The notes: generated from the sequence alone by a model not told the origin. DNA of 64,000 nt from Sycobia sp. Sy_11 (GCA_018907035.1 JACCIC010000093.1:1430001-1494000); one strand, 5' to 3'; shown: positions 49,425 through 61,120, counted from the stretch's first letter. A program made the numbers and translations.

Positions 49425-51230
49425 ACGTAGGTAGGACTGATCCGACTGATACCAGAGATAATAAGGAGAGCTTGCCGATGCCATATGCGAAAGGCTCGAC
49501 CATTTTCGAGCGCCGGGAAAGTGCGCCCTCAACAGGCTCAACTGCTATACTAACGCGCCAACGCGACGTCACAGCTACGTCAGCATAAATTAATGTGCGC
49601 ATTTACCTACGTCACGAGCTGTGACGTAGGCAATAAATATATATAGATATAGTTATACGCTTTTGTCCAATGCGACGTTGCTCTTTTCTTTTGAATCCTA
49701 CAGAAGCTAAGCCAAAACATATCTAATATGCGCACGAGCATCAGAAAGCAATTCAGACCCAAACTTCCATGCCAGCTTCATAATGCAGACGAATTTTTGA
49801 TTCTGCAGAATATCAAGACTTTCCTTTCTTCCATTGTAAAAATTTCAAATTGAGTCTTATGATTTTGTGCTAAAATGGATATTCCTCCATTAGTTCAAAA
49901 AATTTAATTCTAATATTTTATGCTTACACAATATTGTAGGAACAGAAAGAGAAAATTCATTAATTATCTCCAATATTAAAAATATAAATAATAATATAAA
50001 ACAAAAATTTAACTTTTTAATTTTTAACAGTTATACGTTTTCTAAATTATAACTACAAGATATAAGATTTACATTGTACAACGTTGTACAATAGGATAGA
50101 ATTCGAAGTTTTGTATTTTCTACAATATGCATTATCAATAAAAAATGTATAAGTATTTTAATAATTATAAGTGATGACATGAGCTTAAACATATTTTTAA
50201 AAAATACGAGTATGGCGTAGATTTTAATGTCCACGTAGTTGATCAGCCCATATCTGTAATACTACATACTAAATATAATTCCTAAGTCACATACATTATT
50301 CCTAGTTTCCTTACATTTCAACGGTATATTTTTCATTTATATTTATTATAATCTACTCTGTATTGTTAGTTATTGATATTTTAAATAATTCGTGTAATTC
50401 CGATTTAACACAAAGATTGGTCTAAGGAATAGAGTCATTTTATGCATAAACAAATAATGAAATGATTCTGTTGGTTTATTTATAATATTGCAATGATTGT
50501 GGACATAACTTCACTTATGATAAAATTAGCTATTGAAGAAACTGTGAAAAATAGATTATCTGAATTACTTATGTATATTATAGAGTAATTGCAATAATTT
50601 ATTCAAATCTGAAAATTATAGTATAAAATTTTAAAGAACATATAATGAATCGTTTATAAGATTAAATATATATTATCTAATATATGTAATTGATTACAGA
50701 GCTGTCTCGAGAAACTTGTCAAATTTTTATAAAAAACTGATAATAATTCTAGATAGATATATTACGTATATATTTTGAGTCGCTTGATTATAAATATTAT
50801 AGAAATTGATAACAAATATGTAAACCTTTTCGTAGAAAAACAAAAACAAATGTTCGTATATAAGAACAATATTCACATAAAATATTTTTCGGAAATATTC
50901 CGAAATAGCTTAATAAAAAATAAATTATATAACGTAATTATAGCTGATAACAATGGACCATTAAAACCAATGATTAAGTACATTATATCTGTATCTTCAC
51001 AAATAGCATATATACGAGTTTTTAGATTCTTAGTTTAGTCAGAGATAATAAGCAGTTTATTATACGGCAGTTGTATATCGCTATTTCGTACTTTTTTTAC
51101 ATTTTTTGACAACTAATGTTATTTCAATCTATTTTTTGAAATCGGTTTTATTTAAACATTTTTTTTTAATTTTTGAACTAATTTTTTCTGGGATCTTTTT
51201 CTTATCTTTTTTTCTTACGTAATCTAGCTA
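49425..51230. mobile_element. Second, one-armed copy of the palindromic element
   Basis: From about 49450 to 50620 it follows the left arm of the 43.0-kb copy in the same direction, including the GC-richer first 170 bp. Its core (50700-51200) is present but turned around relative to that copy. There is no second arm: the sequence changes to the Gypsy/LINE composite soon after 51230. It contains a perfect 25-bp hairpin at 49606-49630. Confidence 0.7.
50775..51038 (+). pseudogene. Conserved small frame in the core of the second element copy
   Basis: 87 codons ending in 'ADNNGPLKPMIKYIISVSSQ' and a terminal RVFRFLV. It is the counterpart of the frame at 44614-44850. Both share FSEIF, the ADNNGPLK block and the final residues before the stop. 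Upstream of the ATG the frame is not open for long, so this is probably the tail of a degraded element protein. Confidence 0.4.
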
Positions 51231-51348
51231 TCTAGAATTATTATTTGTCGGATTTCTATTTGTCTTGTCGCGTCTCGGAAAAATCAACTCTCTCGTACGC
51301 AAGAAAGCAGAGCTCTCAGGGGGCTTCACTTTTATGAGACTTCTTCTC

Positions 51349-51811
51349 TTAGTAGTATAGTCGTTGCCCAACGACTTTCCACCATGGGTGGTCGGTCGGA
51401 TCGCTCACCACGTTTTTTCGAAGGCGCAAATACCAGGGATCTTGCACATCGGTGACGCCGAGGGAGGCGACTTCGCAGGTCGGCTCGTCTTCATACAAAC
51501 AAAAGAGGGCGTCTGGTACGCAATTCAAGGTACCTTTTCGGTGGATGACTTCGTAGTCATATCCCTGTAATTTCAAGACCCAACGGGCGAGTCTGCCATG
51601 GGGTTGCACAATGAGTGCAGCCAACGGAGGCTGCTGTGATCGGTTATCACCTGAAAGTGGTAGCCCTCGACGTACGGCAAAATTTACGCACAGCACATAG
51701 CACGGCAAGGCACTCACGTTCGGTGACCGAATAATTACGCTCAGCCACAGTCATCGTGCGAATAGCGTAGGAGAGCACGCGCTCCACGCCATCAACTGAT
51801 TGCGTCAACTC
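51349..51811 (-). pseudogene. Gypsy-type pol remnant: RNase H region, frameshifted
   Basis: On the minus strand the end of the Ty3/Gypsy reverse transcriptase-RNase H region is readable: 'AERNYSVTERECLAVL' at 51700-51780, then in a second frame 'GRLARWVLKLQGYDYEVIHR' and 'LNCVPDAL'. A frame change near 51650-51700 separates the two. A connector segment after them runs to about 51349. No integrase is visible, so the element is cut off at its 3' side. Confidence 0.8.
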
Positions 51812-54800
51812 GTAACAGTCCTTGACTAGATTCGATCTAGTTGTGTAACTGTTTAAAGCTTGCAATCCGTCTTTACTGTCTGAGCAGAGGCATATGTGGG
51901 TGTCAAGGGCCGCTTCCGCAGCCATCTCAGCTGCCCGCAGAATTGCCACTAGCTCGGCTTCAAAAACGGTAGGGTACTTCCCCAAAGGGAAACTTGTGCC
52001 CTTTCCCTTACTTTTTTGGTATACTCCTGCACCTACACCCCTTTTACATTTAGAGCCATCTGTATACATAGCTCTTTAATGTTGGGGATATCTACCAGCC
52101 CATTCTCCCATTCATTTCTGGACGGGATGCTGACCCTATATTTTTTGTCAAAGAGGAAGCTCCTGTTTGTAGCGTCGAGGTACATTCGCAAAGTCACCTT
52201 TTCGTCCAGTCCCCAGGGGAGCCGTAATGGCCCCTCTCTGCTTACCTCTTTGAGTGATCTTTTGACTGTGTGGAGGGCTTTTGCAGCCGCTCCCGGCAGG
52301 GTCAGTTGGAATAGCTCTATTTCGAGGAGCATGCCCAGCGCCGCAGTAGGTGTAGATCTAATTGTTCCGGAGATGCTCCTCACCACCATGCTTCTCAGTG
52401 TTTCCAGTGAGTTTCCGGCAGTCACCAAGGCCGTCCTCTCCCACCAGAGAAGAGCCTCGTAGGTTAGTCTGGGTTTCAGGACAACCTCGTATATCCACTT
52501 CATAATATCTGGCTTGAGACCCCACGTCCTGCCTATGGCTCTCCTAACCTGTCACAGACAGGCCGTCAGTTTGCCAGATATAGACTCTAGGTGTTTATTC
52601 TATAATAGTTTACTATCAATAGTCACACCTAGATATTTCACTTGCTTCTTGAAGGTCAGAGAATGCCCTCCAAGAGTCAAGCCACAACTCCTATTCCATT
52701 TAAATCTGCTGGTGCAGACTATGACCTCAGTCTTCCCTGGATTAACCGAGAGACTGGTCCATCTGCACCATCCTTCGACCACTTCAAGGGCCCCCTGTAG
52801 TACCCCCATTAGGGGATCCAAGAAGGGTCCTCGGGCGATTAGCATTATGTCGTCAGCGTAGCCAACCGCCAGACAACCGATGCTATTCAGCTTATTTAGG
52901 AGCTCGTCCACCACGAGGGACCATAGGAGCGGAGACAGGACGCCCCCCTATGAGTACCCTGACCCTACTGACCCTCGTATGGTCGTGCTCCCTTTGCTTG
53001 CTTCCAGGATACGATTTCCCAACATGTGGTCAATCCATTCTGTGATGCACTGAGGGATATCATGCCTATTTAAGGCCTCCTTGATAACCTTTCGTGACGT
53101 GTGATTAAAGGCTCCTTCGATGTTGATAAGGACACCTACGACAAACCCTTTAGCCTCCACCTGAGATCGCATCACAAATACGGTTCTGTATAGAGCCGTC
53201 TCCGTAGATTTTCCGGTGTATTATGCATGTTGCTCCTTATGGAGCTGATTTCTTCTTAACACGTCGTCTCTGATGAATCTATTAATCATCCTTTCGATAG
53301 TCTTGAGAATAAAAGATGTCAGGTTGATGGGTCTAAAATCCTTCGGGGATGTATAACCACATTTACCTGTTTTAGGTATAAATACCACCCTGGTCCCTAG
53401 CCATCTTGCTGGGATGTGACCCAGAGTGCCGCTTCCTTACCCTCGCATATGCTTTCACAGTAGTTTTTCCAGCTCATTTCTCTGGCTGACCTTACTGCCT
53501 CTCTGTAGTTGTCTCTGGACGCTCTGTATGCAGTCTAATCAGAATCCCTACCATTTTTTCTGGCTATCCTCCGGAGGACCATAGTCTTCTCTTTCAGGTA
53601 GTCCAGTTTGTTATTCCACCATCGAACCTCATCCTTGTGTCTCGCCCGTTTTGGGCGACAATTCTCCTCAAAGGCGTATTTGATGGCGTCATTAAAGGAC
53701 TTCGCGACGTTCTCGAGCGTTCGCTTGTCCCTGATCTCTGCAGTTAAGTCCTTGAAAGCAGTTTCAACGGACCTTCTATAGCCCTGCCAGTCTGTGCGCT
53801 TAGGATCGCGCAGCCAGGTTGACTCCTCCTCATTGGGTATCCCCAGCAAGTATGTTATCAGAGAGTGGTCTGACAGTGTCTCCACCTTCTCCACTCTTCA
53901 TCCGTAGATTTTATTATCTAACCCAGTTGAGTAGATAGTTATATCTATTACCTGCTCCCTTAGCCTGTTTCCGAACGTTGAGGTTTCGCCCACATATAGT
54001 ATCTCGAGGTCTGTGCCCGCAAGATACTCTAGTAGTTTAGCACCTCTTGGGTTCGTATTAGTACTCCCCCACACCCTATGGTGCGATTTTGCATCACATC
54101 CAAGGACTATTGGAAGATTGTTGATTCTACAATATTCCACTAGTCTCCGAACCTCCCCGGTGGGGTTGTCTTTATTGTCATACGGTAGGTAGGCAGATGC
54201 AACAACAATTCGCCCCATCCCTACTACCTCCGCCGAGGCCACTGCTAGGTTACCCGTACAGAGACCGAGCATCGGCACCATATTTACTCCTTTTGCAAGG
54301 ATACAAGCCCTAGGCCTTAGTGCCTTTGAGTCACTAATACATGCGGCCCTCGACCGTAGGCCCTGATCACACCTTTCACTATCCAAGGTTCTTGGATTAG
54401 CGATTAGCATGTTTGCACCCCCGCCGAACTCCTCAGCATAACGGCGGAGACGTCTTTGCAGTGGTGCAGATTAATTTGGAGGAATGAGATACCCGATGGA
54501 GCCATTTGTTGGCCCCCGTTCCTCCCGGCGGCTCACCTTAAAGGCTAACCTGCCCAGGAGGTACCAGGGTCTGTGGTCTAGCGCCGCCAACAACCTGGCG
54601 TGCGATTCGGGCATGGTCAATACGAGGAGATAATTATCTCCTCCGTCAGACCTTTCTTCCTCGCCGTCCTTTGTATTGACGACTCTCCATAGTTTGGTTT
54701 TACCCCTGAGGGATGCATTATGCCCCTCAAGCCTTTCCAAGACGTTGGACGGGTTCTCCGGGGGACCCGGTATCCACGTCACCGCCTTGATCCTGGCCTG

Positions 54801-55540
54801 TAGGAGCTCCACACCCCCCATTTTCAGATTGGCCCCACCCCAGGGTAAATCCAGAGTAGCCAGTCTAGCGGCCAAGCACTCCTTCGCCTCCGAGTTGTTG
54901 GCCAACATTATGCTGACACCTCCCTTACAGAAGGAGGCATAGAATTTGGGCTATGTGTCAGGTGGTGCACTATACATAACCTTCGACACCGGCCCTCGAA
55001 ATTGTCAGAACATTTCCGAGGTGATGGTAGTCTCCGGGTACTCTTCATGCACCACGACACAGGGTACCGGTACCTAGGGTACATAGGCCCCGGGGTACCG
55101 GTCCCGCTAGCATTTTTCTGCCGGGCCAACTTCCTCCTGGACGAGCCACACAGCCTCTTTTTGTTGAGGGCAGTACTGCCTCCCTCTACACTGGTTAATG
55201 TTTCAAGGGTCACACCACTCCAGGTTTGTTGCCTGGAGCTGCGTCTTCCTTGCCCACTTGGCCAGTAACTCCTTCTGAGGTCCTCGGGGGCATTGCATCC
55301 TCCCGGGCCTCGCCTTCTATATTTTTCTGTTCAACTTCCATAAAAGTCCCACGAGTACCTAGGGAAATAAAAGTCCGCCGACACAGAGCCCCGCATGTGC
55401 CGGTAAGGCTATATACTCGGGAAGGTCGCCCAGTGTTCCCGAGGCATCGTTTGTGACCGCTACTACCCCAGCGGCCAAGTTGGTACCCTTCAGCACGATA
55501 GCTCCCACCTTGGGTTTGGGGGTTGGATATAATACTCATT
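51808..55540 (-). mobile_element. Degenerate non-LTR retrotransposon (I/LOA-like group) within Gypsy sequence
   Basis: Read 5' to 3' on the minus strand. ORF1-like parts are at 54471-54908 and upstream, with a 'DLPWGGANLKMGGVELLQAR' segment. An APE-type endonuclease at 53898-54410 has 'GCDAKSHHRVWGS' and 'VIDITI'; its final SDH motif falls in the next frame at 53535-53894, so it is split. The reverse transcriptase at 52600-53250 has an 'NIEGAFNH' motif A, where Asp is expected in place of Asn, and an intact YADD box. A TAG stop at 52944-52946 sits where the conserved 'PQGGVLSP' region normally has Gln. The RNase H domain at about 51810-52069 has 'YTDGSK', 'EAEL' and 'CSDSKDGLQAL' and then ends abruptly. 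RNase H after RT argues for an I-type clade over Jockey. The copy cannot be active. Confidence 0.8.
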
Positions 55541-56969
55541 GCGCCGTGTAATGCTAATCAGCTCAGCTTGGAAGCGTTGGTCAATGCTGTAGCAGCTCCG
55601 GGCCGCGTGGCAGAACTCTTGCCACGTAGTCCAGTGGTGGCTCTAAAGCCCGCCTCTTGCAAAACTTCTCGCACCAAAGTCGGGCGGTTTCACGTCCACG
55701 GCCGCGATCTTTAGCTTCGGGTGCGTCCGAGACGTGTCTGCGGTATGGAAAGCCACTTCGGACATTATGCAGTCCTCGGGTGACGGACGTGGCTTATAAT
55801 TGCGCTTCGCATCGAGGACGCATTCGGCCTCTCGAGCGAGCTCGATTAGCCGATTTACGCTCGTAATCTTCTCCCGCGGAACTAACTTTTATATCTCCGG
55901 GAGTAGATTACGGTAGATAAGGGCGAGTTGTTTGTCGTCCGACCATGGTTCTTCGAACCGATTGAGAATCGTTAATAAACATAACACGTTGTCACGTGTT
56001 GGCTCGCGTTTCGCCTGCGTATGCCGCTGTGCTTCGCTGATCAGCTCAGTTTGGAAGCGTCGATCGACGCCGTAGCAGCTCCGGGCTGCGTTGCAGAACT
56101 CTTGCCACGTGGTGCAGTCTTTCCGGGAGGAGCTCCGGCATTGCATTAAGTTCACCGTCGAGGAGCTCCGTCATTGCATTAAGCATGCCCTTGTCCGTGA
56201 GCGGCGTCAATCTGCGGTATTCCGTGATCCTCTGCAGAAATTCTTCAACGCTTTTTCCCTTGGCACTATTGAATCGGATTTTCCATTGACGCACGGTTTT
56301 ACCAATGTCCGTGCGCTGAGCCAACGTGCTTGATAGTGTTGATGGTGTTATATTAACGGCAGATCTAATCACATATCGATCCATGTGATGCCCCCCTTCC
56401 AGGCCCTTGGTACCGAGGGTGGCAGGCAGCCGAGAACGTAGGTCATCAGACTCAGGCTCGACTGCTGCATCTGACGCACGAGATGCGACTTGCGCCTGCC
56501 GTGTAATGTCATTTGTGACACACGAGTCGAAGGATGTAGCTACGCTTGTTATGGCTGCCTGAATCGGCGATTCATTGGCTTTGTTACATGCGAGCGGTTC
56601 GTGCCTGTTGATCTCTGCCAAATGAAAATTGATCAGGTTTTTCATTTGCTGATCGGCAACTGTTGTGCTACGTATTTGGCCTGTGCTCGGATTAACTTCC
56701 CGAGCCTGCTGTGTGTTAGCTGATTTATCAGCTTGTTCGTTGTATGTCGCTTCCATTTTATTTAGTATATATGCTTTCGTTGCATCGGGCATTGTCGAGG
56801 TTACAATTATTTTTAATAAATTTTTATCTCTGCGTGCGTGTGTTTTTACGGTATCATCCCCACTCTCGCATTCCACAAAGTCTCCCGGGCTATAGTTTCC
56901 TATCAGTCTACGATATAGCCTGGCAGCCCTTTGAAATGGGGAGCTATCATTTTTTAATTCCAACTCCAT
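55540..56969 (-). pseudogene. Gypsy-type gag remnant with an internal duplication
   Basis: The main frame (56046-56969) encodes a 307-residue Gag with a charged N-terminus, a long disordered middle and 'KGKSVEEFLQRITEYRRL', typical of Ty3/Gypsy capsid. A frame change near 56100-56150 moves to 55889-56155, which continues the capsid (WQEFCNAARSCYGVDRRFQ). The capsid tail follows to about 55660 ('LIELAREAECVLDAKRNY'). A second, diverged copy of the WQEFC region then appears at 55548-55640, directly before the LINE. Protease and most of the reverse transcriptase are missing between this gag and the RNase H remnant at 51349-51811. Confidence 0.78.
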
Positions 56970-57931
56970 TGTTATGATGTCTGTCTCCTCCTCGCATAAG
57001 CTTTGGAGTCAGCCAACAATCGTTTGGTGGGTTTGCCATTATTTATCTCTTTAATTGACGGGAAACAAAAGAGAGAAAAACTAAAAAAAAACGAAATTTG
57101 TTCTTTATTTATAAATTCAAAAAAAGGCAAGAAATTTGAAATCACTTAATTCTAATTGTTAAATAAATTGCAACATTAATTAATTAACTAGATGATCGAC
57201 AACTGTCTCGGTAATACTCCAGCAATTGGAAAAACAGCAAAAACAGTAGAGATTAATTAAACAACCAATTAAACACTTAAAAAAAATTTTGAGAGAATTT
57301 ATTAATTGGTTAATTAATTAATAAGTATTAAATTAGTTAATGAATTAAATAATGCCCGTAACTAACCCATTGTGTGATGCTCATTTGATGGTTGTTACAA
57401 CAACATAGAACACCTATTCAAAATTTTCGTATGTCTTGTCGTGATAGAAGAAAAGAAAAGAAAAGCAAAAAACAAAACAAATTGTTATTTAATTGTTATT
57501 TGTTTAAATCATTATTTTATTTTAATTAGTTATTAACGAACCAAATACAATCAATTGTTTCTTAACCAGATTTAATTGATTGTTAATTAACAAAATTTTA
57601 ATAATTATTGTTTGGCTATTTTGGTATAAAACCCTAGTAAACAGCTGATTGCGCCCATTTAAATGCAAATTGTAGTTGTAAACGTTTGGTATACGTGAAG
57701 TATTTGAATTTCAATTTCTACATTCTGCAATAAATATTGTAATAACAAATATAAATATTGATAGAAATTTAAATTTAAACCAATTACTATTATTTATACG
57801 ATTAAAGTTTTTTTTTATTTAACGTCGCTATATTTATGCTTCCAAATAGCGGTGCCAATCAGCGACGGAGGTCTACGAAGTGATGTAAACAAAGCATATG
57901 TAAATTATTACAGCGGTGCTTGCATCGGTCG
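56970..57931. other. Possible Gypsy leader/LTR remnant and AT-rich DNA
   Basis: Immediately upstream of gag on the minus strand. An alternative ATG at 57041 (reverse strand) begins a different frame that ends soon. I could not find a convincing LTR start, primer-binding site or LTR pair. From 57100 on, the DNA is AT-rich with many 'ttaattaatt' motifs. Confidence 0.4.
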
Positions 57932-58015
57932 GCCGAGACCGAGATTTGAACTCGGACCACACCAAGTTACTAGTCCTTCGAGTTACTAGTCCTTCTAGAT
58001 CGAGCTATCCTAGGC
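57932..58015 (-). pseudogene. tRNA-like sequence (SINE head or tRNA pseudogene) with duplicated anticodon arm
   Basis: On the minus strand it starts GCCTAGG and ends TCTCGGC, which pair at six of seven positions as an acceptor stem. The T arm is CCGAG-TTCAAAT-CTCGG, a perfect stem with a B-box-like loop. The A-box region 'TAGCTCGATCTAGA' is degraded. A 16-base segment containing CTAGTAA (anticodon AGT, threonine type) is present twice in tandem at 57965-57996. Total length is 84 rather than about 72. It is unlikely to be a working tRNA. Confidence 0.6.
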
Positions 58016-58846
58016 AACAATATATCTGATTAAATTATTGAATATTGATAAATATTTTATAAAAGTATGAAACGAGAAATGTCTAACATGGGCATCGTCG
58101 ATCTCCCCTTACTATCTCGGCTTAGAATTTCAATATTGTTCATGACGTTGATATGGAAAGTATACGTAGAATATATTCTGGTATTGGCAGAGAGTCCAAG
58201 GGGAGATGTGTAATCTTTATAGGAAGCGTGTGTCAAGTTTTAGACTTGCATAGAGGCTGCCACTCCGGGGTCAAAAAGCCAATCTCCAGATATTTAGCTT
58301 TAAAAAAATCAGACTATTCTGACATGGATGAGCACCCTTGTAGCTACATTGAAAAAAATGTATTGACTGTTTGCTTCGTACAGTCAGAGGCAGAGCAGAG
58401 GACTAGCGAAGGAAAAATTTGTCACGCATATACTCTAGAAAGGCGGAACATGTTGGACACTCTTTTTTGAATCTCATTTGAAAAAATTCTATATAATTCA
58501 TTAGATAGAAAAAACACGGTTTAAAAGCTGAGTAACTAAAGATTTGTTTTATAAAATTTTAATTTTTATTAATAATTATTTGTTCCAAAACAATAAAAAA
58601 TATAAAATTAAAAAAGCGGGGCATGTTTGCGCATGGCGAGGCACAGTTAGTTTTGTAGCGGGACATGATAGGCACGAAGTGATTTAATGAACATAAACCA
58701 AACTTAATTTTTCTCTGAAAATATTTATTATCCTAACGATAAAATAACTAAAATTATTGAAACATTTTCATTGTGTACTTATATTAATATATTATATAAT
58801 GTTCTTTTTTATATATTTTTTAAATTTAAACAAATACAATAAATTT
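58016..58846. other. Unassigned intergenic stretch with one open frame
   Basis: An open frame at 58153-58470 (+) of 105 codons has mixed composition and several Cys residues (for example CRGCHS-like order near codons 35-40) but no family I recognise. The remainder is AT-rich. The 'gcggggcatgtttgcgcatg' block near 58617 resembles the complement of 'aacatgccccgcctggggg' near 59118, so transposon debris is possible. Confidence 0.35.
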
Positions 58847-59146
58847 CTAAATGTAAATATTAACAAGTGGAAGACAGAAGTATAACAAACATATAATTAT
58901 AAATGATAATAAGTATGTTGAATCTCGGAATCTTCTGGGGTTATATAATACAGTTAAATTACATTCACATAAAGTAACTGTATTGGTTGTTATAAAAATC
59001 TTGACAATTAAATTTTGTGTTGTAAAAGTTTCTTGGTTTTGAATATTTTGAAATTCTTGTAAAACTGATAATACTCCTTCCTTAAAATTTGCTGCATTTA
59101 TTGGTCGTTTGTTGCCCAACATGCCCCGCCTGGGGGTGCCCATCAT
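58847..59146 (-). CDS. Unrecognised ORF, coding-like in its first half
   Basis: From the ATG at 59146 the first 45 residues look like real protein ('NKRPINAANFKEGVLSVLQE'). The frame is open for about 20 more codons upstream with 'YANIDKLEEAIELV'. The second half is AT-rich and may be intron or random sequence. No start context, partner exons or known domain are visible. It may be an exon of a transposon gene. Confidence 0.25.
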   Translation of the reverse strand: MMGTPRRGMLGNKRPINAANFKEGVLSVLQEFQNIQNQETFTTQNLIVKIFITTNTVTLCECNLTVLYNPRRFRDSTYLLSFIIICLLYFCLPLVNIYI

Positions 59147-59423
59147 GACCAGCTCAATAGCTTCTTCTAATTTGTCAATATTTGCATATTTTGCAATAAT
59201 ATTAGAAAAGTAAAAATTTATAAATCAATAGGAAAAATTCTCAGCTTCTAACGGTATTAATTTCATGTATTAAAAATGTAATTTTCTTGTTCAATTTAGT
59301 ATTATTAGGAACAGCTACCAACGAAATTTTGAGTATATATATCGATATTATTAATAACTGAATTAAAATAACATATTACATTATAATTTGTTGGTACATA
59401 AAAAATTTACACCATTCTTAACA

Positions 59424-59428
<5 letters not shown>

Positions 59429-59462
<34 letters not shown>
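59429..59462. repeat. (TA)n microsatellite
   Basis: Uninterrupted TA dinucleotides. Confidence 0.95.
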
Positions 59463-59463
<1 letters not shown>

Positions 59464-59599
59464 TTTAGTAATAAAAATTTATTTTAAATAATAAAAAATT
59501 ATCTGCACAATCAACCCACCTGCTCCGTCTTCCCCTATTTGCTTTATACCCCTATACTGAATAGAGTGCTTTAGCACTGCGGATCGGCGCTAGCCAGCT

Positions 59600-59608
59600 G
59601 TCTCTCTC

Positions 59609-59657
<49 letters not shown>
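59600..59657. repeat. (TC)n microsatellite
   Basis: TC dinucleotides with two G substitutions. Confidence 0.95.
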
Positions 59658-59663
<6 letters not shown>

Positions 59664-61086
59664 GTGTTTTCTGTCAGTCTATTCGATTTTTTGTTTTCTT
59701 TCGTATACGAAGCAAAGCATTAGGAAACTGAAAAATACAGTTATCTGAAAGGACTGCGACGAGAAATTAATTATGCTCGCAACTTGCTATTTATTTAAAG
59801 CTTCCGAAGAAACTTCCGATCAATTCTCTCACCCTAATTTGCAAAAAAATTATATATATATTATAACGATTTTCCTGATCCAGCCTGGCCACAACCGGAC
59901 AGTACGCCGCTACAAGGCTCCAGATTGACGACGGGGTTAATTCCTTAGCTTAATACCCAGGCGCCAGTCGCTTACGCCTCAGGATCTAAACCCTTTTTCC
60001 TTATAAGTCCCGTCTTATACTCTCGCAAATGACCTCGACTAGCTATAAAGATATGAGGAGGGTTCGAGGGTGTGTAACTATAGCATACGCCGTTTACTTC
60101 AAGTTAACAAAGTTTATTACTATCTAGTCGGTAGCCTACACATTCGTTAGCCTTTGTATGCGGTAGTCTATGCATCAGATACCCTATAATTCCGGTAGCC
60201 TATACATCAGATAGCCCTCTAATAATATTCAAGTTTCATGCCTCTAATAACAGTCAGCATTCATGCCTTGCCGTTGGGCTCGAGTGTTGCGTACCTTTCG
60301 GGATTCTCTGTTGGCGATATTTGTGACACCCGTTCACGACCCCGGAAACGCGTCCGAGACCGAGCCGCATCAGCCCCTACGGCTAGGAAACTGACCGGGC
60401 AGCGCCCAGGTCCAGCCCCGCGAGATTCGCCTGTAGCACTTCCTTAGTTTGTCCAGATCTGGTGACGCCCGATTCTCTGCCTTCTACTGAACTTACTCGC
60501 TATTGTAATCCTAAATGCACGACCTAGACCCCCTGGCCCATATGCGCCAAGCCCGACGAATCTTTCGCGAATCATTCGCCTCGCGTCTACATCAACATGG
60601 CGGACGCCCCGCACCGCTTGCTCCTCTCGTCACTACCGCCCTCTACGGGATTTCGTTAACCGTGCCGGTCGAATCACGATAGCCTATTTGCGGTAGCCGC
60701 TTCCATTCTCTTTCAGGAGAACGGAACGAGAGACTGACGATCGACTTGAAATCTCCGGGACGCATGCATTTGCCCCGCGTTAGTTTCCCAGAATGAGCGC
60801 AAGTGGCCCGATATCTCCGTCTATCCTAAAACTCTCGTGATTCAACCGCCGTAAAACGTACTTCCGCGCTGATCTCCCGCAATGATCGAATAGACAAGCC
60901 TAATCAAAAAACTCCGAAATGCAGAACGATACCTCTTAAATATCCTCATTTAAGTACGCAATACGACCGTAAATGCAAAAGGTGCTTATTATTAACCATA
61001 CGCGTCTCGCACGTATCTATTAACGCCTAAGTTAATGAAAGGGCAGTCGCTATCTGTATTTAATTGAAAAAACGGAAATATAAAAA

Positions 61087-61089
<3 letters not shown>

Positions 61090-61120
<31 letters not shown>
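61090..61120. repeat. (TA)n microsatellite
   Basis: Uninterrupted AT dinucleotides just before the 60-bp minisatellite. Confidence 0.95.
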
